Positions 9,592 to 22,794 of a stretch of 64,000 nucleotides of DNA are shown in pieces. The translations under genes were made by a program, and so were the position numbers. The stretch spans positions 44,976,401 to 45,040,400 of the forward strand of contig CM049317.1 of the NCBI GenBank assembly GCA_026874595.1, written 5' to 3'. Position 1 is the stretch's first letter, and the number at the start of each line of letters is the position of its first letter. The stretch comes from Sipunculus nudus. Taxonomy: Eukaryota > Annelida > Sipuncula > Golfingiida > Sipunculidae. The notes beneath the pieces are model-generated. The model searched no databases, had not been told where the DNA came from, and saw only the letters and a list, made by a program, of their open reading frames with translations.

Positions 9592-11256
9592 CTAGGGACC
9601 CATGGGTCTTGACGCTCAGGTGAATTTGTCTATAAGGATATTATATGTTTATGAGCTTTTTCAAAATATTGGTCCTGTGATCAGTTTGAAGCCAACCTGT
9701 CATTCCAAACTGGAGTTATCATCCAAAAACTAACTTTTGAATGGATGGGCCCTGTGAACTTGACCTTTGACCTAGTGACCCAAATATCAAAAGGAAACTT
9801 CCCTTATTGGCGTCTGCACCACATGTAAATGTGGAAGAAGGAAGGTTTGGGATGAAGTTTGGCTTAAAATGCATCCATAATTTTTGTAAAATTATCCTCA
9901 GATCACATGACCCCAAAATCAAAACAGTTCTTACTTTAGTGGTGAGCAATATAGAAGTCAAGTTTGAAACCAAAATTTGAATCAAATCTGGTGTAATCAA
10001 CAGAAACTAATAGGTGGAATGAAGGACCCTGTGACAAACATCTTTGACTTTGTTACCCTAAAATCCATAAGTTTCTTCCACTATTGGCAAGCAAGCAATA
10101 TCTGGAAGATGGAAGAACTGGGATAAAAAGGTTGGCTTAAAAATAAAATACATCCATTATCTTTTTATAGAATTGAGTCCTGTGGCCTTGACCTTTGACC
10201 CCTAAATCAAAAGGATTCTCACATTATTGGTGGGTCATATAAAAGTCTAGATTGAAACCAATATGTCAATCCAAACTGGAGTTATCATATAGAAACAAAT
10301 ATGTGGACAGATGGCCCCTGTGACCCAGTCCTTTGACTTTGTGGCTCAAAAACCAATCAGGTTATTCCACTATTGGCAGGTCAGCTATATATGCAAGATG
10401 CAAGGTTTTGGATGAAAAGGTTGGCTTAAAATGCATCCACAATCTTTCTAAATAAGTGGGTCCTGTGACCTTGACCTCTGACCAGAAAATCAACAGTTTC
10501 AACAGAGTTCTTGCATTGGAGGTGGGCCATATATAAGTCAAAATTGAAATCCCTATGTTAATCCAAACCAATTTGATGGACATACAGAAAGACAAACAAA
10601 CGGACAGACAGGGTGATTAATATAGGGCGTGCGCTTATTCAAGTGGGGCCCTAATTAACACACAAGGTTCAGGACACAGATGAAACCACAGTTGTGAATC
10701 TGATTGTATCGATATAATTTGGCAGTCTCAAAATGAAGGAAAAATGCATAAAAAATAGAAAAAAACCGGTGGCACCACCAGTCTTCAAAAACTGAAGAAA
10801 TCAATAATTATCAATAAACACACTGGATGAAACCACAGCTGAGAAACTGACAAAACTGCTGTCATTTGATGGTCTCAAAAACAGAAAAAAATTGTAAAAA
10901 TTAAAAAAAAAATACAGATGGTGCCATCAGTTTTCGGGAACTGACAAAACTAGTCATGGTAAAAATTCAAGGCAAGATTCATGCCAATCCATACATTAAT
11001 GTTCAAGATATTGGAGGTTTTGTATCATTTTTTTTTATTCTGGGGGGGGGGGGAGGGGGGGGGGGAGCTTAGCTTGGAGGATATAGGTCTAAGTGACTTA
11101 ATTTCAGGTTTCCATAGAGATTTTTTATGGACCTCCCTAGATTTTTAGTTACTGCAGTTACAATTTGTGCCCTGCTAACGGACGGCCTGACGGACAACAG
11201 ACAAAGTGCCATACTTATACCTCAGTTGGCTTACAGTCAGCTGGGCTAAAAACCCA
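9592..11256 (-). mobile_element. HINE-like element with TGACCTTTGACC motifs
   Basis: The left end CTAGGGACCCATGGGTCTTG then ACGCTCAGGTG matches the HINE left end. The right end, ACAGTCAGCTGGGCTAAAAA at about 11238-11256, follows CTAACGGACGGCCTGACGGA. The body differs from copies 1-4: it consists of diverged units of about 290 bp with CCTGTGACCTTGACCTTTGA-like segments (exact TGACCTTTGACC at 9761 and 10189), TTGGCTTAAAATGCATCCA and TATTGGCAGGT, then a G-run. Same termini with a different body suggests capture or fusion of unrelated sequence between conserved ends. Confidence 0.55.
11042..11065. repeat. G-run in a mobile element
   Basis: Twenty-four bases, all G except one A. Similar homopolymers are a C-run at 14154-14174 and a G-run at 56884-56894. 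Length is unreliable in sequencing. Confidence 0.9.
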
Positions 11257-13781
11257 TTGCTATCTTCCTTAATATGTTTTTTATTATTTTTTTTCTACAT
11301 CAGACTCAAATCCCCTAAATGTACCAGTTTTGAGACATGCTTGACATTTAACCATGGGAGAAGCTAAAAAAGAATGTTTTTCCTTAACATATCCATTTTA
11401 TTGATTGGAATGGGGTGGAGGGGATTTCTTCAGGAACTCTTATTTCAGTAAGAGTGATAAAGACTCCAGTCTGTCTGGAGTGATATGCTTACTATGTACC
11501 AAATAAGACCCACTTAGACCAATTATCAATTTATCAATTACCGGTATACTTATTTTATATTCAACAAGAGGCCAAGGGGTCAGTGCACTTAGCTGAAGTC
11601 TTCCATGGAGGTTATTAATCTTATAAACCATATCAACTGCCTTAGGGGCCATGTGCCCTTTCCTGTGTTCAGGATAATACATGCAACAGAACATTGTACA
11701 TCCCTGCATGGCAACCACTTTTGATTTCTGAGTCTTAAATTTCACAATGCCCTCCCACAGGGACAAATTATGATAAGCATTTAACATCATGTGGCTGGAA
11801 CAGTTATTGAGATTTGTACAAAATAAAATCTAGGTTTGCTATCTGGCAGTCATACAGGATTTCTGACAGGTCTGGTGGGTCACCATTAGTGCCCTGATTA
11901 TGGCTTGTCCATGATCATGGTTGGTCCAAGGGTGACAGCTATAGTTCAGCTGAGTGAAGCTTAAAAATGATTTATTCTCTGCATTTTTTTTTATCATGTT
12001 AGTAATAATGTTAGTAATCTGATGATTCCTGAAACACTTATATAAACTAAAAAGTCACATAGTATGACTTTGCTATATCCAGTCATTCCTTAAATCTATC
12101 ATTACTGCTGAACTAGATCTATATAACACAGTAAACCCAGAATAAGTGCTTAAATATATATAAACAAAATAACAAAAAAACTGGGAAACAGCTTGTAAAG
12201 TACCAGTGATTTAGTAATCTAACAATAAATACAAATCCTTTAAAAATGTATTTATTATGGTAATCTTCAAAAGGCTGAGAAAGCAGGTTCTTTTACAAGT
12301 CTTATAAGGACAGACATGATGGTTATTAAATACAAATTACCTTGTCATCATGAAGTTCAAAGTCAATTAAGCACACAACAATGGTCAGCAGAAAATCAAA
12401 TTAATTTGTATGGTAAATTAATTTCTGGTGAAATACATGATCAGATTGTATGATTACAAAGCCAAGCTAGATCACATATCATAGTTTTCCAGACAGCTGT
12501 TGTTAGTTTTTGATAACAGAACAACTGATAATACATTGTACATATATTTATCTACAAAAATCTTAGGAGAGGTGGCAATTTAAGCATGAATCATAGGTAA
12601 TTTGATGGCAAATTAGCTGACATTTCTGACTAGTCTGTTAACCACTAGATGCAAAGTTAAGGTGATCAATAATTCAAATCACTCTTCTACAAGATTGTTC
12701 AAAATACATTTAGGGATTAAAAATAAGCATTAAACATTTTAATTATTCTTTGTGTACTACTCTTAAATGCTTTAAACCAAAGGTATATGTTATTCCCTAT
12801 CTTGTCAGTGCCCTAAATAATAACAGGAAGGAAGCCAATATTATCATTTTGTTTCAGACAGAAGATTCATCCACATTAATTGACCTGACCTTGATAGTTT
12901 CAGTTAGCTGATAACATCTAGAACATGGCCTATATTCCTGTAGAGGAACTCACAACTTATTATTATTTAAGAAAGCAACAAAATCTTCAAGCTTTTCTAC
13001 GGACAGAAAAGAGCCAGTATATTATCAAAAATTTCACATGGGAAATCAGCATTCAAAAGAAAATTGAACACAGAAAGGAGGTATACATGTACACCAATGT
13101 TTTACTTACATGTGACATGCGGCTCACACTTTGACCTTATTTTACAGTGGTCTTTTCCCACTAAGCTTTAAGAGAAAGCTGAGTTGCGTTACAAACATAT
13201 CATAATAGGGCAAATATGCAAATAACTAAATCTTTAATACACACTTGGAATTTACAAGATGTGAGCCTGTGGACTTATATTTGGGGAAAAACCAGCCAAC
13301 ATCCTTAACATGTATTAAACTTTGTGTTAATTTGTCCCGATAGGTATTAAATATATGTATCTTATAATTAATCCTTATTGGGACAAATTAACACAAAGTA
13401 AGTCTTATCCTTAGTCTACTGCAGGCAATCAATGTGCAGGAAAAAAGCAGCTTATATAGCACATTTAAAACAGAAAAGCTTATCTTAATTATGGCTTGCC
13501 CTAAAGATGTTCAAAGAAACAAAACAACTACCCAAGCAATACTAAGCATTCTTACCACTGGATCGTCAGTGACAACCAGCTTACATGAAACATAACTACA
13601 CGTTCAGCGCCAGGATAATCAGTGAAAGATGGTAAAAGCAAACGGTGACAGTGGAAACGTGAAGGACCGTGACACAAAGAGAGTGCAATGGAAGAAGTGC
13701 AAGCAATCCAGAATTGGATATTATGTGACAACACACAGCGACAACGTGTGACACGAGAACATGCATGAAGCCTAGTGATAC
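11257..13781 (-). other. Intron 11, unique part
   Basis: Mostly AT-rich unique sequence. Only the hairpin at 13319-13399 stands out. Open frames at 11440-11790 (minus) and 12925-13134 (plus) have no recognisable content or matching splice signals. The e11 donor has no tandem copies. Confidence 0.6.
13319..13399. repeat. Perfect 20-bp inverted repeat (hairpin)
   Basis: Arms ACTTTGTGTTAATTTGTCCC (13319-13338) and its exact complement GGGACAAATTAACACAAAGT (13380-13399) around a 41-base AT-rich loop, in intron 11's upstream neighbour region below e11. Probably a tiny palindromic mobile remnant. Confidence 0.85.
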
Positions 13782-13916
13782 CTGTTTGTGGGTTTATGAT
13801 TAAGCTCCCAGGGGGTATGGTGTCGAGACTTGATGCCACCCACACAGCCATGGCACTCCCGTCCCCACTGTTGATGGGTACGAATGGAGGAACTGTGCCT
13901 GGCATCACACAATCCC
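13782..13916 (-). CDS. R3HDM1/2-like: e11: PPGSLIINPQT-box exon
   Basis: Acceptor TTTTTGCCCACAG before 13916, donor ACAAACAG|GTATCA at 13781; 135 bases, phase 1 to phase 1 (skippable without frameshift). It reads GDCVMPGTVPPFVPINSGDG, then SAMAVWVASSLDTIPPGSLI and INPQT. The final PPGSLIINPQT continues in e12 as A-KPYQNPDGSLYRY; the family consensus is a GS-hydrophobic-NPQTG-P-NPDGS box, so this short exon deep inside a long intron is confidently placed. Confidence 0.9.
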
Positions 13917-15731
13917 CTGTGGGCAAAAAGCACAGCCCTGTGTTACCATGGCAACCAGCACCTGTACAGTATCACACCTTAACTTTCATTGGTATATATG
14001 AGAAAAATTTGGCCAGATACATAAAACTTTATAAAATAATACAATTTAGGTTTTCCAGAATCTTTTCACCCTTCCAATGTCTTGATGTAGAGCCTGAACA
14101 CATTATTTTATGTTTTCAGAATGTAGGTGACCTACCATGTGATAATTTTTAAGCCCCCCCCCCCCCCCCCCCCCAGTCATATTATTTGATCTATCACACA
14201 CATACTGGACATGGATGTTCATTATATTATAATAATGAAGGATAACTCCAAACTGTTGCTCAAAACAGTCAGTCAAAATCAAGCTTTATAAATAACAGAG
14301 TTTGCAGACTTATACCATTCAAGCTTACATGCTAGATGCAGGGAACACATAAATGGGTGGCGTGCTCCAGCTGCACCACAGACTGTAGAAAAGTCTATGT
14401 TCACACTGGTTGCATTTTCTCTTCATTACGATTTGACCTAAATGAACCAGCATTAGCACAAGTAAACTCTAAACACATAGATGATCTAATATAAGAATGC
14501 TACATGAGCATTATAATGACAAAACCAGACCTCAATCTGGTCCAGTAACATCACATGTGCAGTTCTGTCTAGTTGGGTTATAAATAAGTGACTGGCAAAC
14601 CAAGAATATGTGCATTTATCAGGACTAAGTTTAGGCTACCCAATATTAATACAGTAAAAACACTTTGTTTAATGCAGATGTACTCTTTGTACATGGATAT
14701 CTAGGCATGGCCCAATTAGGCGAACGTTCGTTTTGTTCGCTCGAAGGTTACCAAAACTGGATTTAGGGTGAACGAAAAATTGTTCGCCTAAACTTTCTGG
14801 ACAAAAGCTATGGAATTTGATGAGATGTATAATTGTTTGTCGCAGAAGAAATATCCTGAATATATTCTTTCAACTATACCGGTCACTTTGTGTTCAATTT
14901 AATCCAAGTGTACCCTCTACATGCAGAATGATGGGGCCTAACCACATATTTACGGTAACCAATTTACTGCTTCACTGGCAGATGTCAGGTGGCCATGCAA
15001 TGATTTGCTTCAACCCCCCAATATTGTATGATATAGAGACTGCCGTACATGGGGTATGTTTGTATGTTGGAATAGCCAAAAGACCCTGGGTTGTTCTCGA
15101 ATGCTGCACTGGCCACTGACATACTTTGTGACAATGACAAATTCCCTCGTTTAATTTCCCACAAAAATTGGCAGTTGCATGAGTTCATATGCATTCCCAC
15201 ACAATTTCTTCAGATATAATTCAGCCTCACCCCTCACTAATAGGGCAAGATCATTTTTAAATACATCCAAAGAAGTAACATCAAACGAGTGATCTTTCAA
15301 CATAGTGGGTGCAATAATCACCAAGGTCTAGGAGTTACTATAACTTATATTAATAAACTTTTTAGACATGATTACGGATTAGAATTGTTTTATAATCTTG
15401 AAATTTAGCAAAAATATCAAACATAATATTTGGATTATCAGTTTTTGAAAATTTTAACAATGACAAGCAGCTTTGACCACACCGACCCCACCAGCCAACA
15501 TAATTATTTTCCAATGATTTCGTTTTATAACATATAATTTCAAATAACAAATCAGAAAAAAAGTTTGTAAATGATTTGTACAACAATTTTATTAAAAATC
15601 ATTAAACCTTTGATATTTTTTAAACACAGAATATGTTGTTAACATCATTTCTTTTAAATTGAGACAACAAAAAGGCAAAACATTTAAATTTGTTGGTCTT
15701 CATATGAACTTTATTTACAATTAAATAAAAA
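13917..15731 (-). other. Intron 10, part next to e11
   Basis: Holds the C-run (14154-14174) and the 76-bp inverted repeat (14716-14791). Nothing coding recognised. Intron 10 continues to 26451. Confidence 0.6.
14716..14791. repeat. 76-bp inverted-repeat element
   Basis: Starts TTAGGCGAACGTTCGTTTTG and ends with the inverted TTCGTT-like arm and GTTCGCCTAA; the outer 10 bases are a perfect inverted pair, the inner bases imperfect. No function seen. Confidence 0.6.
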
Positions 15732-18700
15732 CAAGGGACCCATGGGTCACGGCCCTCAGCTGTTATATATGATAAAAAATATGATTTGGAAAATGAGGCA
15801 CATGCTGGTTTTGTGTGGTAATAAATATAAGCTGTATTATGAGTTGTTGGTGTTTAGCTTATATATGATTTTGATAGTATCTTTGGAGATAGGGAAGAGG
15901 ATTGATTTCATTTATTTTATTAATAAATGGAGTGCTATTGTCACACAGATTTTGACTTGGCCATATAAGCTGCACATATAATAAAAGTTTAACTATTTAT
16001 TAAAATTTAATAACAAATATTGTGCCAAAATATTTTTTATTTAAAAAAATGATAAGAAAATCAAATGATTTTTTAAAAATAAAATATAACTGAAATGATT
16101 ATTAAAATAATATTATAGAATATATTCATGAATGCATTCATGAATACATTTCGAAAGTATCTGCACTGGTATTCAAATACTTTCATTTTTACCTAAATTC
16201 CCATTCTTATGCAAGAAATTTTATAATGCAGTACATATTCATATTCATATTCATATTCAAATACATTTGCAAAGCATTCGCACCATGTCTAGTATTTATT
16301 CAGTTTTGCCAAACAATGATGTTGAGAATCCAGAATATACAAAATTCACAAATTTAAATAATGATCATAAGTACCTGGTTTTATGGCTTTTATTTATATT
16401 AAAAAAAATAAATGTAATATATTCACTTTGGACTACTTTCACATCAATCTACACACTAGACACAGTAGGAATCTAGATTAATATTACCAACTGCATCTTT
16501 GTCTATAATTAATTTCCTTAATTCATATGATCCCTAATGATTAGTAATGAATAATATGATTTATTTTTTTATCATTAAAATTGAACTGAAAAAGACCATA
16601 GGTGACTGCATGGTGTTATTTGGAATAACATTGACATTGACATTCTATCCATCCATACAAGATTCTTACATCATCAGTAACTGTGAGTTAATTTCCTGTT
16701 ACTCATCAACCAACAAATTCCTTTTCTATTAATTTTTCTTTAATTAGTTATTAGAAACCAATAAAAATTTATTAATTTATTGTTAAGTTGTTTTGAAAAA
16801 AACAACTACTAGATGAGTTGGGTTGGACACCTGAATCAACTGTGGCTGGCCATAAGCTGCCTGGCTGCCCGAGTATATGCCTCATCTCAAGCGTGCATAA
16901 TTTGCTGAAAGGTCAACATACAGGTGACTGAAGAGGGGCTGGGTAGAGCCTGGGTCTGACAAGGTCTCATAAAAACATTAATAAAAGCTACAATTTTTGG
17001 CCAATTTCTTTCAGCTTTCTAAACTACAAAGCTGAAATCCTTATGTGTGCATGATATGAAAATTATATCAACAGTGCTCACAGGAAACAAACGTGCCATG
17101 GTCAAAGCTGGGCAAAATTTAAGGTACTAATTTTATATTTATACTAATAACTTATAAAATTTGAAAAATTCAGAACTAATTTTAGGTATTCAATTGAATC
17201 TTGATTAAATAATGTTACATCCCTGACAAAAAATCTCTAGCTTCAGCGATCTTCTTGTTAAGGGAGTAAATATATTTCTTGATTTTTTAAAAAGTGCATT
17301 ATGTTTGGGCCCATAACTTAAAACAATTACGCAATACTGACATCATTTCTGGCATGTGCATAGCTACTGTATAGAAAAATATGTATATTAAAAATGATCA
17401 AAGTCAGATCAGTGGTTTTGATATTAGGCAGTCTTAAAGTGTAACAATGGGTTTTTAATGGAAAAATGAAGTTTTTCATTAATATCTCCAAGGAATTAAG
17501 TCCTAGTGACCAAATTCTTGGCATGGTAGGGGATTTTGGAGACATCTAACTGTATGCCAAATTTTAAGAACTGAGAGCTGAAGCTGGGGAGCTGAGCTCT
17601 AGCAAACTGCATAACACTAGCTTGATGTAAACAATATGTGACATGGTGCTTGAAAACTTAAATAAAATCTACAGTTTTTGATCAACTGGTTTCAAATTTT
17701 TGGTGTTAACAGTTTAAAATGCTAACAAAAACATGCTATGAAAAAAAACGTGCCATGGTCAAATTAAGGCAAAATTTAAGGTACCAATTTTTTTATTTTT
17801 GCTAATATTTTAAAAAATGTAAAAGATTTTTGATCTAATTTTGGGTATACAATTTAATTTTGATTAATAAAAGTTATATTACTAGAAAAAAGTGCTTAGC
17901 TTTAACAAGTTTTGTGTTAAGTGATCAAATTTCTTTCCTGATTATTTTCAAAATGCATTATGTTTGGGCCCATAACTTTTTTAAACTAGAATACAGGTAG
18001 TCGACAAGCAACTACGTGTATCCGCAAAAATCAGAGTAGGACGGGTGAAGTGAGGCATGGATTGAGTGGCAAGGGGAAATAGAGTTACATGTGTTACATA
18101 TTAGAATGGATCTCAGCCACATAAACATGATTGTAGGTGGCGCCACCTGTTATTTGAACAAGAAACTATCCAAGATGTATACACATGCAAAATTTCAGGT
18201 GGAAAAGTCAAACCACAGCAGAGATATGAGTGATTTTATACCACAGCAGACAAACAGATGGACGCTGTGCAAAAATGGCTGCAGGTGGCGCCACCATTTT
18301 TGTGTATGTTATAAAGCTATCCAAGGGCTACATTTGTGTAATTTTTTTTTCCTGATTGGTCAAACAAGTCCAGAGATATAAGCATTAATGTCTGCAGCGT
18401 GAGCATGAATGGAGCTGGCGCCACCTGTCATAAAATCAAGAAAGCTATCCAGGATGTATACACATGCCGAATTACAGGTAATTTGGTCAAACGACTGTAG
18501 AGATTTGAGTGATTTTAACCCAAGGCAGACAAACAAATGGACGCTGTGCAAAAATGGCTGCAGGTGGTGCCACCATTTTTGTGTATGTTATAAAGCTATC
18601 CAAGGGCTACATTTGTGTAAATTTTTTTTCCTGATTGGTCGAATGAGTCCGGAGATATAAGCATGGATGTCTACAGCATGTACCTTAATGTAGGTGGCGC

Positions 18701-19803
18701 CACCTGTCATAAAATCAAGAAAGCTATCCAGGATGTATACGCATGCCGAATTTCAGGTAATTTGGTCAAACCACTGCAGAGATATGAGTGATTTTAACCC
18801 AAGGCAGACAAACAGATGGACGCTGTGCAAAAATGGCTGCAGGTGGTGCCACCATTTTTGTTTATGTTATACAGCTATCCAAGGGCTACATTTGTGTAAT
18901 TTTTTTTTTCCTGATTGGTCAAACAGTTCCTGAGATATGAGCTTGGATGTCTGCGGCATTAACGTGAATGTAGGTGGCGCCACCTGTCATAAAATCAAGA
19001 AAGCTATCTAGGATGTATACGCATGCCGAATTTTAGGTGAATCAGTCAAACCACTGCAGAGATATGAGTGATTTTAACCCAAGGCAGATGAACAGATGGA
19101 CACTGTGCAAACATGGTTGCAGGTGATGCCACCTTTTTTTGTGTATGTTATAAAGCTATCCAAGGGCTACATTTGTGCAAAATTTTTTTCCTGATCAGTC
19201 AAACGGTTCCCGAGATATGTGGGTTTATGTGTGAAAACAGACGCACAAAAGGACGCTGGGCAGAGAGGAAAGGTCAGAGGTCAAGGTAACTTGGTTAGGC
19301 ACCAGTTCACATGTGACCCGATAATTTGTGTAAGTTTCAGAAAAATCCATCCAGTAGTCTCAGAGGAGTTCTCGAGAAAAGAACGAGGCGGCGGCGGAAC
19401 CCGGTCAAAAACATAGTATCCGCAAATCTTTGTTTTGGCGGATACAATTATATAATACAAACCTAATTTCTGGCATGTACATAGGACCTATAGAGGATTA
19501 TTTATGGTAAATATGAGGAAAAACAGATGAGTGGTTTTGATATTAGGCAGTCCTGAAGTGTGAAAATAGGTTTTTAATAAAAAATTGAGGTTTTTCCTTA
19601 ATTTCTCAAAGGAATGAAGTCGCAAAGACCTAGTTTTCTGCTTGGTAGGAGATCTTGGGGATGTCTAACATTATGCCAAATTTTGGATTCCTAGGTTTTA
19701 CGGTTTCAAAACGTGCCATATCTACGGAGAGATGGACGGACGGATGGAAGGACAACGGACCATGACTATAGCTCAGATGACTTATGGTCAGCTGAGCTAA
19801 AAA
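15732..19803 (-). mobile_element. HINE/'pearl'-like element, copy 2, interrupted
   Basis: Same left end (ACAAGGGACCCATGGGTCAC) and right end (CAGCTGAGCTAAAAA) as copy 1, with the same internal order: AT-rich left part, 24-bp palindrome near 16.1 kb, the AACGTGCCATGGTCAAAG boxes near 17.1 and 17.75 kb, and the tail from 19.45 kb. It is more diverged than copies 1 and 4, so older. A foreign element of about 1.45 kb occupies 17995-19447. The (ACGG)n run is short and degenerate here. Confidence 0.75.
17995..19447. mobile_element. Insertion with four 280-bp tandem units and GTATCCGC ends
   Basis: Inserted in HINE copy 2 where other copies are continuous. It has short inverted ends: GTATCCGCAAAA on the left near 18018 and TTTTGGCGGATAC on the right at about 19435-19447. 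The interior is four tandem units of about 280 bp, each opening with (G/A)GGTGGCGCCACCTGT and containing AAGCTATCCAGGATGTATAC, GACGCTGTGCAAAAATGGCT and a second GGTGGYGCCACC. Open frames here (18091-18933) only reflect the tandem repeat. No transposase is visible, so it is non-autonomous; the family is not identified. Confidence 0.6.
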
Positions 19804-21734
19804 GTACAGATAGTCTAAATTTTTAAGCATTTTCACAAATTTGTAAGGCATAGGGGAGGCAGCTTTCATCTGTCCAATTTGCTTGTACAAGTTGGTGCCC
19901 ATGTTTTACAGTGCTCTTTTTTTTTTTAATAACACCAACTGCTACCTTATCAGCATGCATAAGAGTTACAAACATGGGGTGAGTACTGATATATGTTATG
20001 TAAGAAAACCCCACTATATGCTTACTTAAGGCAATTTAAGGAATATTTCTACCCTGTTGACAGTTTATTGAATAAACCATATAAAACAAATTTTTTTTAA
20101 TTGAATCTTTATTTCCAACTTTAAGCTACTAAAAATCATTGGTTCAATCACATATTGCTTGTTTGAGTTCAGTAAGTTGAATGTTTTGATTCATTTTGAT
20201 CTGACACATGGAATGGGTTACCCAATTTGAAAACTGGGTAATCCAAAAATGGGTTACCCAAATTTGAAATCTGGCCATGCCTGGAAATCTGAACACCAAG
20301 TACAATGACATCAGACGATGAAGCATTAGGAATAATAATACCTGTATTAATATTTCACATTCCTGCTTGATTTAACTATTATGGTTTGCCTGTGTGGGCA
20401 CATCTTACCTAGGGACCCGCCATCTATTTACTATATTTTCAGGACTGCTGAGCAGCACAACAAAACTGGACTCTCAACAGAGACTGTAACTTATAGTGCA
20501 GCCAGGCAGCTGATTTTTTACAGATCTGCATGGCTCATCTATGGAGACAACAGACTCATATGAAAGATCACACATCTAATACTGCCATATTTTACTAGAA
20601 AACTAATCTTGGACAACATAAATACCTTGGCTGGGAACCTAATCAGACTTTGATATATACTGAATATAAACCTGGAACACGCTTCACAAACTGCATGACT
20701 GGATCACAGGTTAACTCTAGAACAAAAGCAGCCCCTAATAAATACTAGTGATTGTCTCCAGCCCATGACCAGGATAAAATCTCATTATGGATGAAATCCA
20801 TCAAATTAAATACATTATGGTGATCCAGATTTCTTCAAAACTGAAAGGATTTTTCCTAATTGGTCAGCCTGCTCCTTCACAAAAAAATCATAAATTCATA
20901 TCTTTTAGGTTAAGCTGTTAACAGACAAACTGACCATGATGAAAACATGATCTCTCACCATCTGGCTGCAGTTTAATTACCATTGGTTCTGGGATTCTGG
21001 ATGTTCCCTTAAACGGGCTTTACCATAAAACCTGGAGCATGGTTACACACCAGTGTAATAATGAATGTCACAAAGCATTACATCAGGTCAGTGTCTATAC
21101 GAGTAGATTCAACAAGATGCACCTGTAGTCAGATTCACCCAGAACAGAGGTGTAGACTTTGACAGCCCCAGTGGGTGGGGAAATTTATCATTAATGCATT
21201 CCCTGAGTAAATGCATGCTTGAATGATTTTCTTCAAGTCACAGTTTCAGATATTAGGAAAATCTTCTTTAACAGCATGAAACAGGACATGCAATAATAGG
21301 TCAAGTATGAAACACTATTTGAGACAGAAATGAACAATTTTTTTTCAAACTGCGTATCAGATGTTTATATGAAATCTTTATAATTTAGTTCAATTTACTA
21401 ATGATATTCCTCATATCGTTATCTCGCACAAAAAAACAGCAGTTTATGCATCACCTAAGGTTTCATGTAACTGCATATATGCAGCGTAGGATTCTGGATA
21501 CCTCTGTAAAAAATAGGGAAAACTCAAGAACTGACATCGCTGACAAAATCAAATAAAATCAATATTGTGTTTAGGACAGGGAAACTTAAGTTATCTGGGG
21601 CCTCAAGTAGCAATTCATTCAAATTACCAAGCAATTTTATTAAATATTTTATTTATGTATGAAAACAAAACCCCTTAAAGAAAAATTTGCAACTGCAGTG
21701 CTTGATCAGAAATGTACAATTATTCGCTTGGTGT

Positions 21735-22070
21735 TTGCTCACACCCCTTTCACATGGCAAATGTTTTAGAGCATTCACTAGGAAATCCAAAGCGTTTTCA
21801 AACTGTTTTGGCCAAAGCTTTTGGATCAAGTTCAGGCGGTGTTTTCAAACCTTTTGAGTATGAATTGTTTTATCCACTTGGCTTTACTGTTGTGTGAATG
21901 GCCCCAAAAGGGTTTGGACCCAGTTTTCAAGCAACTCGGTCACAGCCCATGTGAAATGTGAAATGTATATAACACACAATGGTGCTTGATGCCCGTGTAA
22001 ACTTATCCTATTTGGCCAAACCGCTTTGCCAAAATAGGTTTGAAAATGTTTTGTGTGTGAAAGGAGTATC
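21735..22070. mobile_element. Possible small inverted-repeat element
   Basis: About 335 bp bounded by CACACCCCTTTCACATGG on the left and GTGTGTGAAAGGAGTATC on the right, which are imperfect inverted copies (CCTTTCACA / TGTGAAAGG). Further inner pairing is visible (CAAACTGTTTTGGCC.. / ..TTTGGCCAAACCGC, and CCCATGTGAAATG). No coding capacity. Target duplication not clear, so the ends are uncertain. Confidence 0.4.
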
Positions 22071-22794
22071 AGAGATCCAGACTGCTGGCAGGTGATACAT
22101 TGTAAGTTTACCCCAGCAGCTGCTGGCTTGAAGTTTCTTAGGGAGAACATGGGCAGGTATTTTTTGCCCCTTATCATTACTGATCAGTGCTAATCCAATG
22201 AAAATGTTCCATGAAAAACACTGCCAAAATGTATGTCACATATGCTTTTGATTAAAAAAATTATCTTTAATCTATGATGAATATGACACTTTTATACATG
22301 AGATACCATAATGTTATGGTCAGGTGGAATGTCTCAAGTTTCTCATAGGATTTTGCAGAGCTCTATCACAGCCTCCGATTTAGAATGATTTACCACAGGT
22401 CTCCTGGCATGCTATGATCAGTCGAAAGGAGAGACCATGCTAATCTAGTGCAGGCGCAAATGCCCAGTAGGCATTTCCTAAAGAAAGCAAGACAAATGTT
22501 TAGCTAGTTATATAATATCCTAAAGAACAAGAAAAACATAAGTGGCAATGCGGTATCCATGTTTGAGTTAATATAGCAGCCGTATTTCAAACTGGTTGCC
22601 ACTTGGTAATAAACAAGGCTTACAGGCCTAATGGGAACCTGTGCAATTGCATATACACCGGGTATATGCTGAACCATTACTTTTTAAAGCAAACGTGTAA
22701 TCTGCACATGAACAATGCAAATTATATACTAAAAATTTTGAACAAGAACCAAATACACAAACATCACTGCTGAAATACTGGCATGGGTGCACAC

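Noticed and set aside
13552-13781. Continuation of the e11 frame to 13552
   Set aside because: Past the GTATCA donor it loses family similarity; the conserved NPQT box continues in e12 instead.
18091-18933. Three similar plus-strand frames (SRKLSRMYTHAE..)
   Set aside because: The similarity comes from the 280-bp tandem units; no start, splice or domain support.
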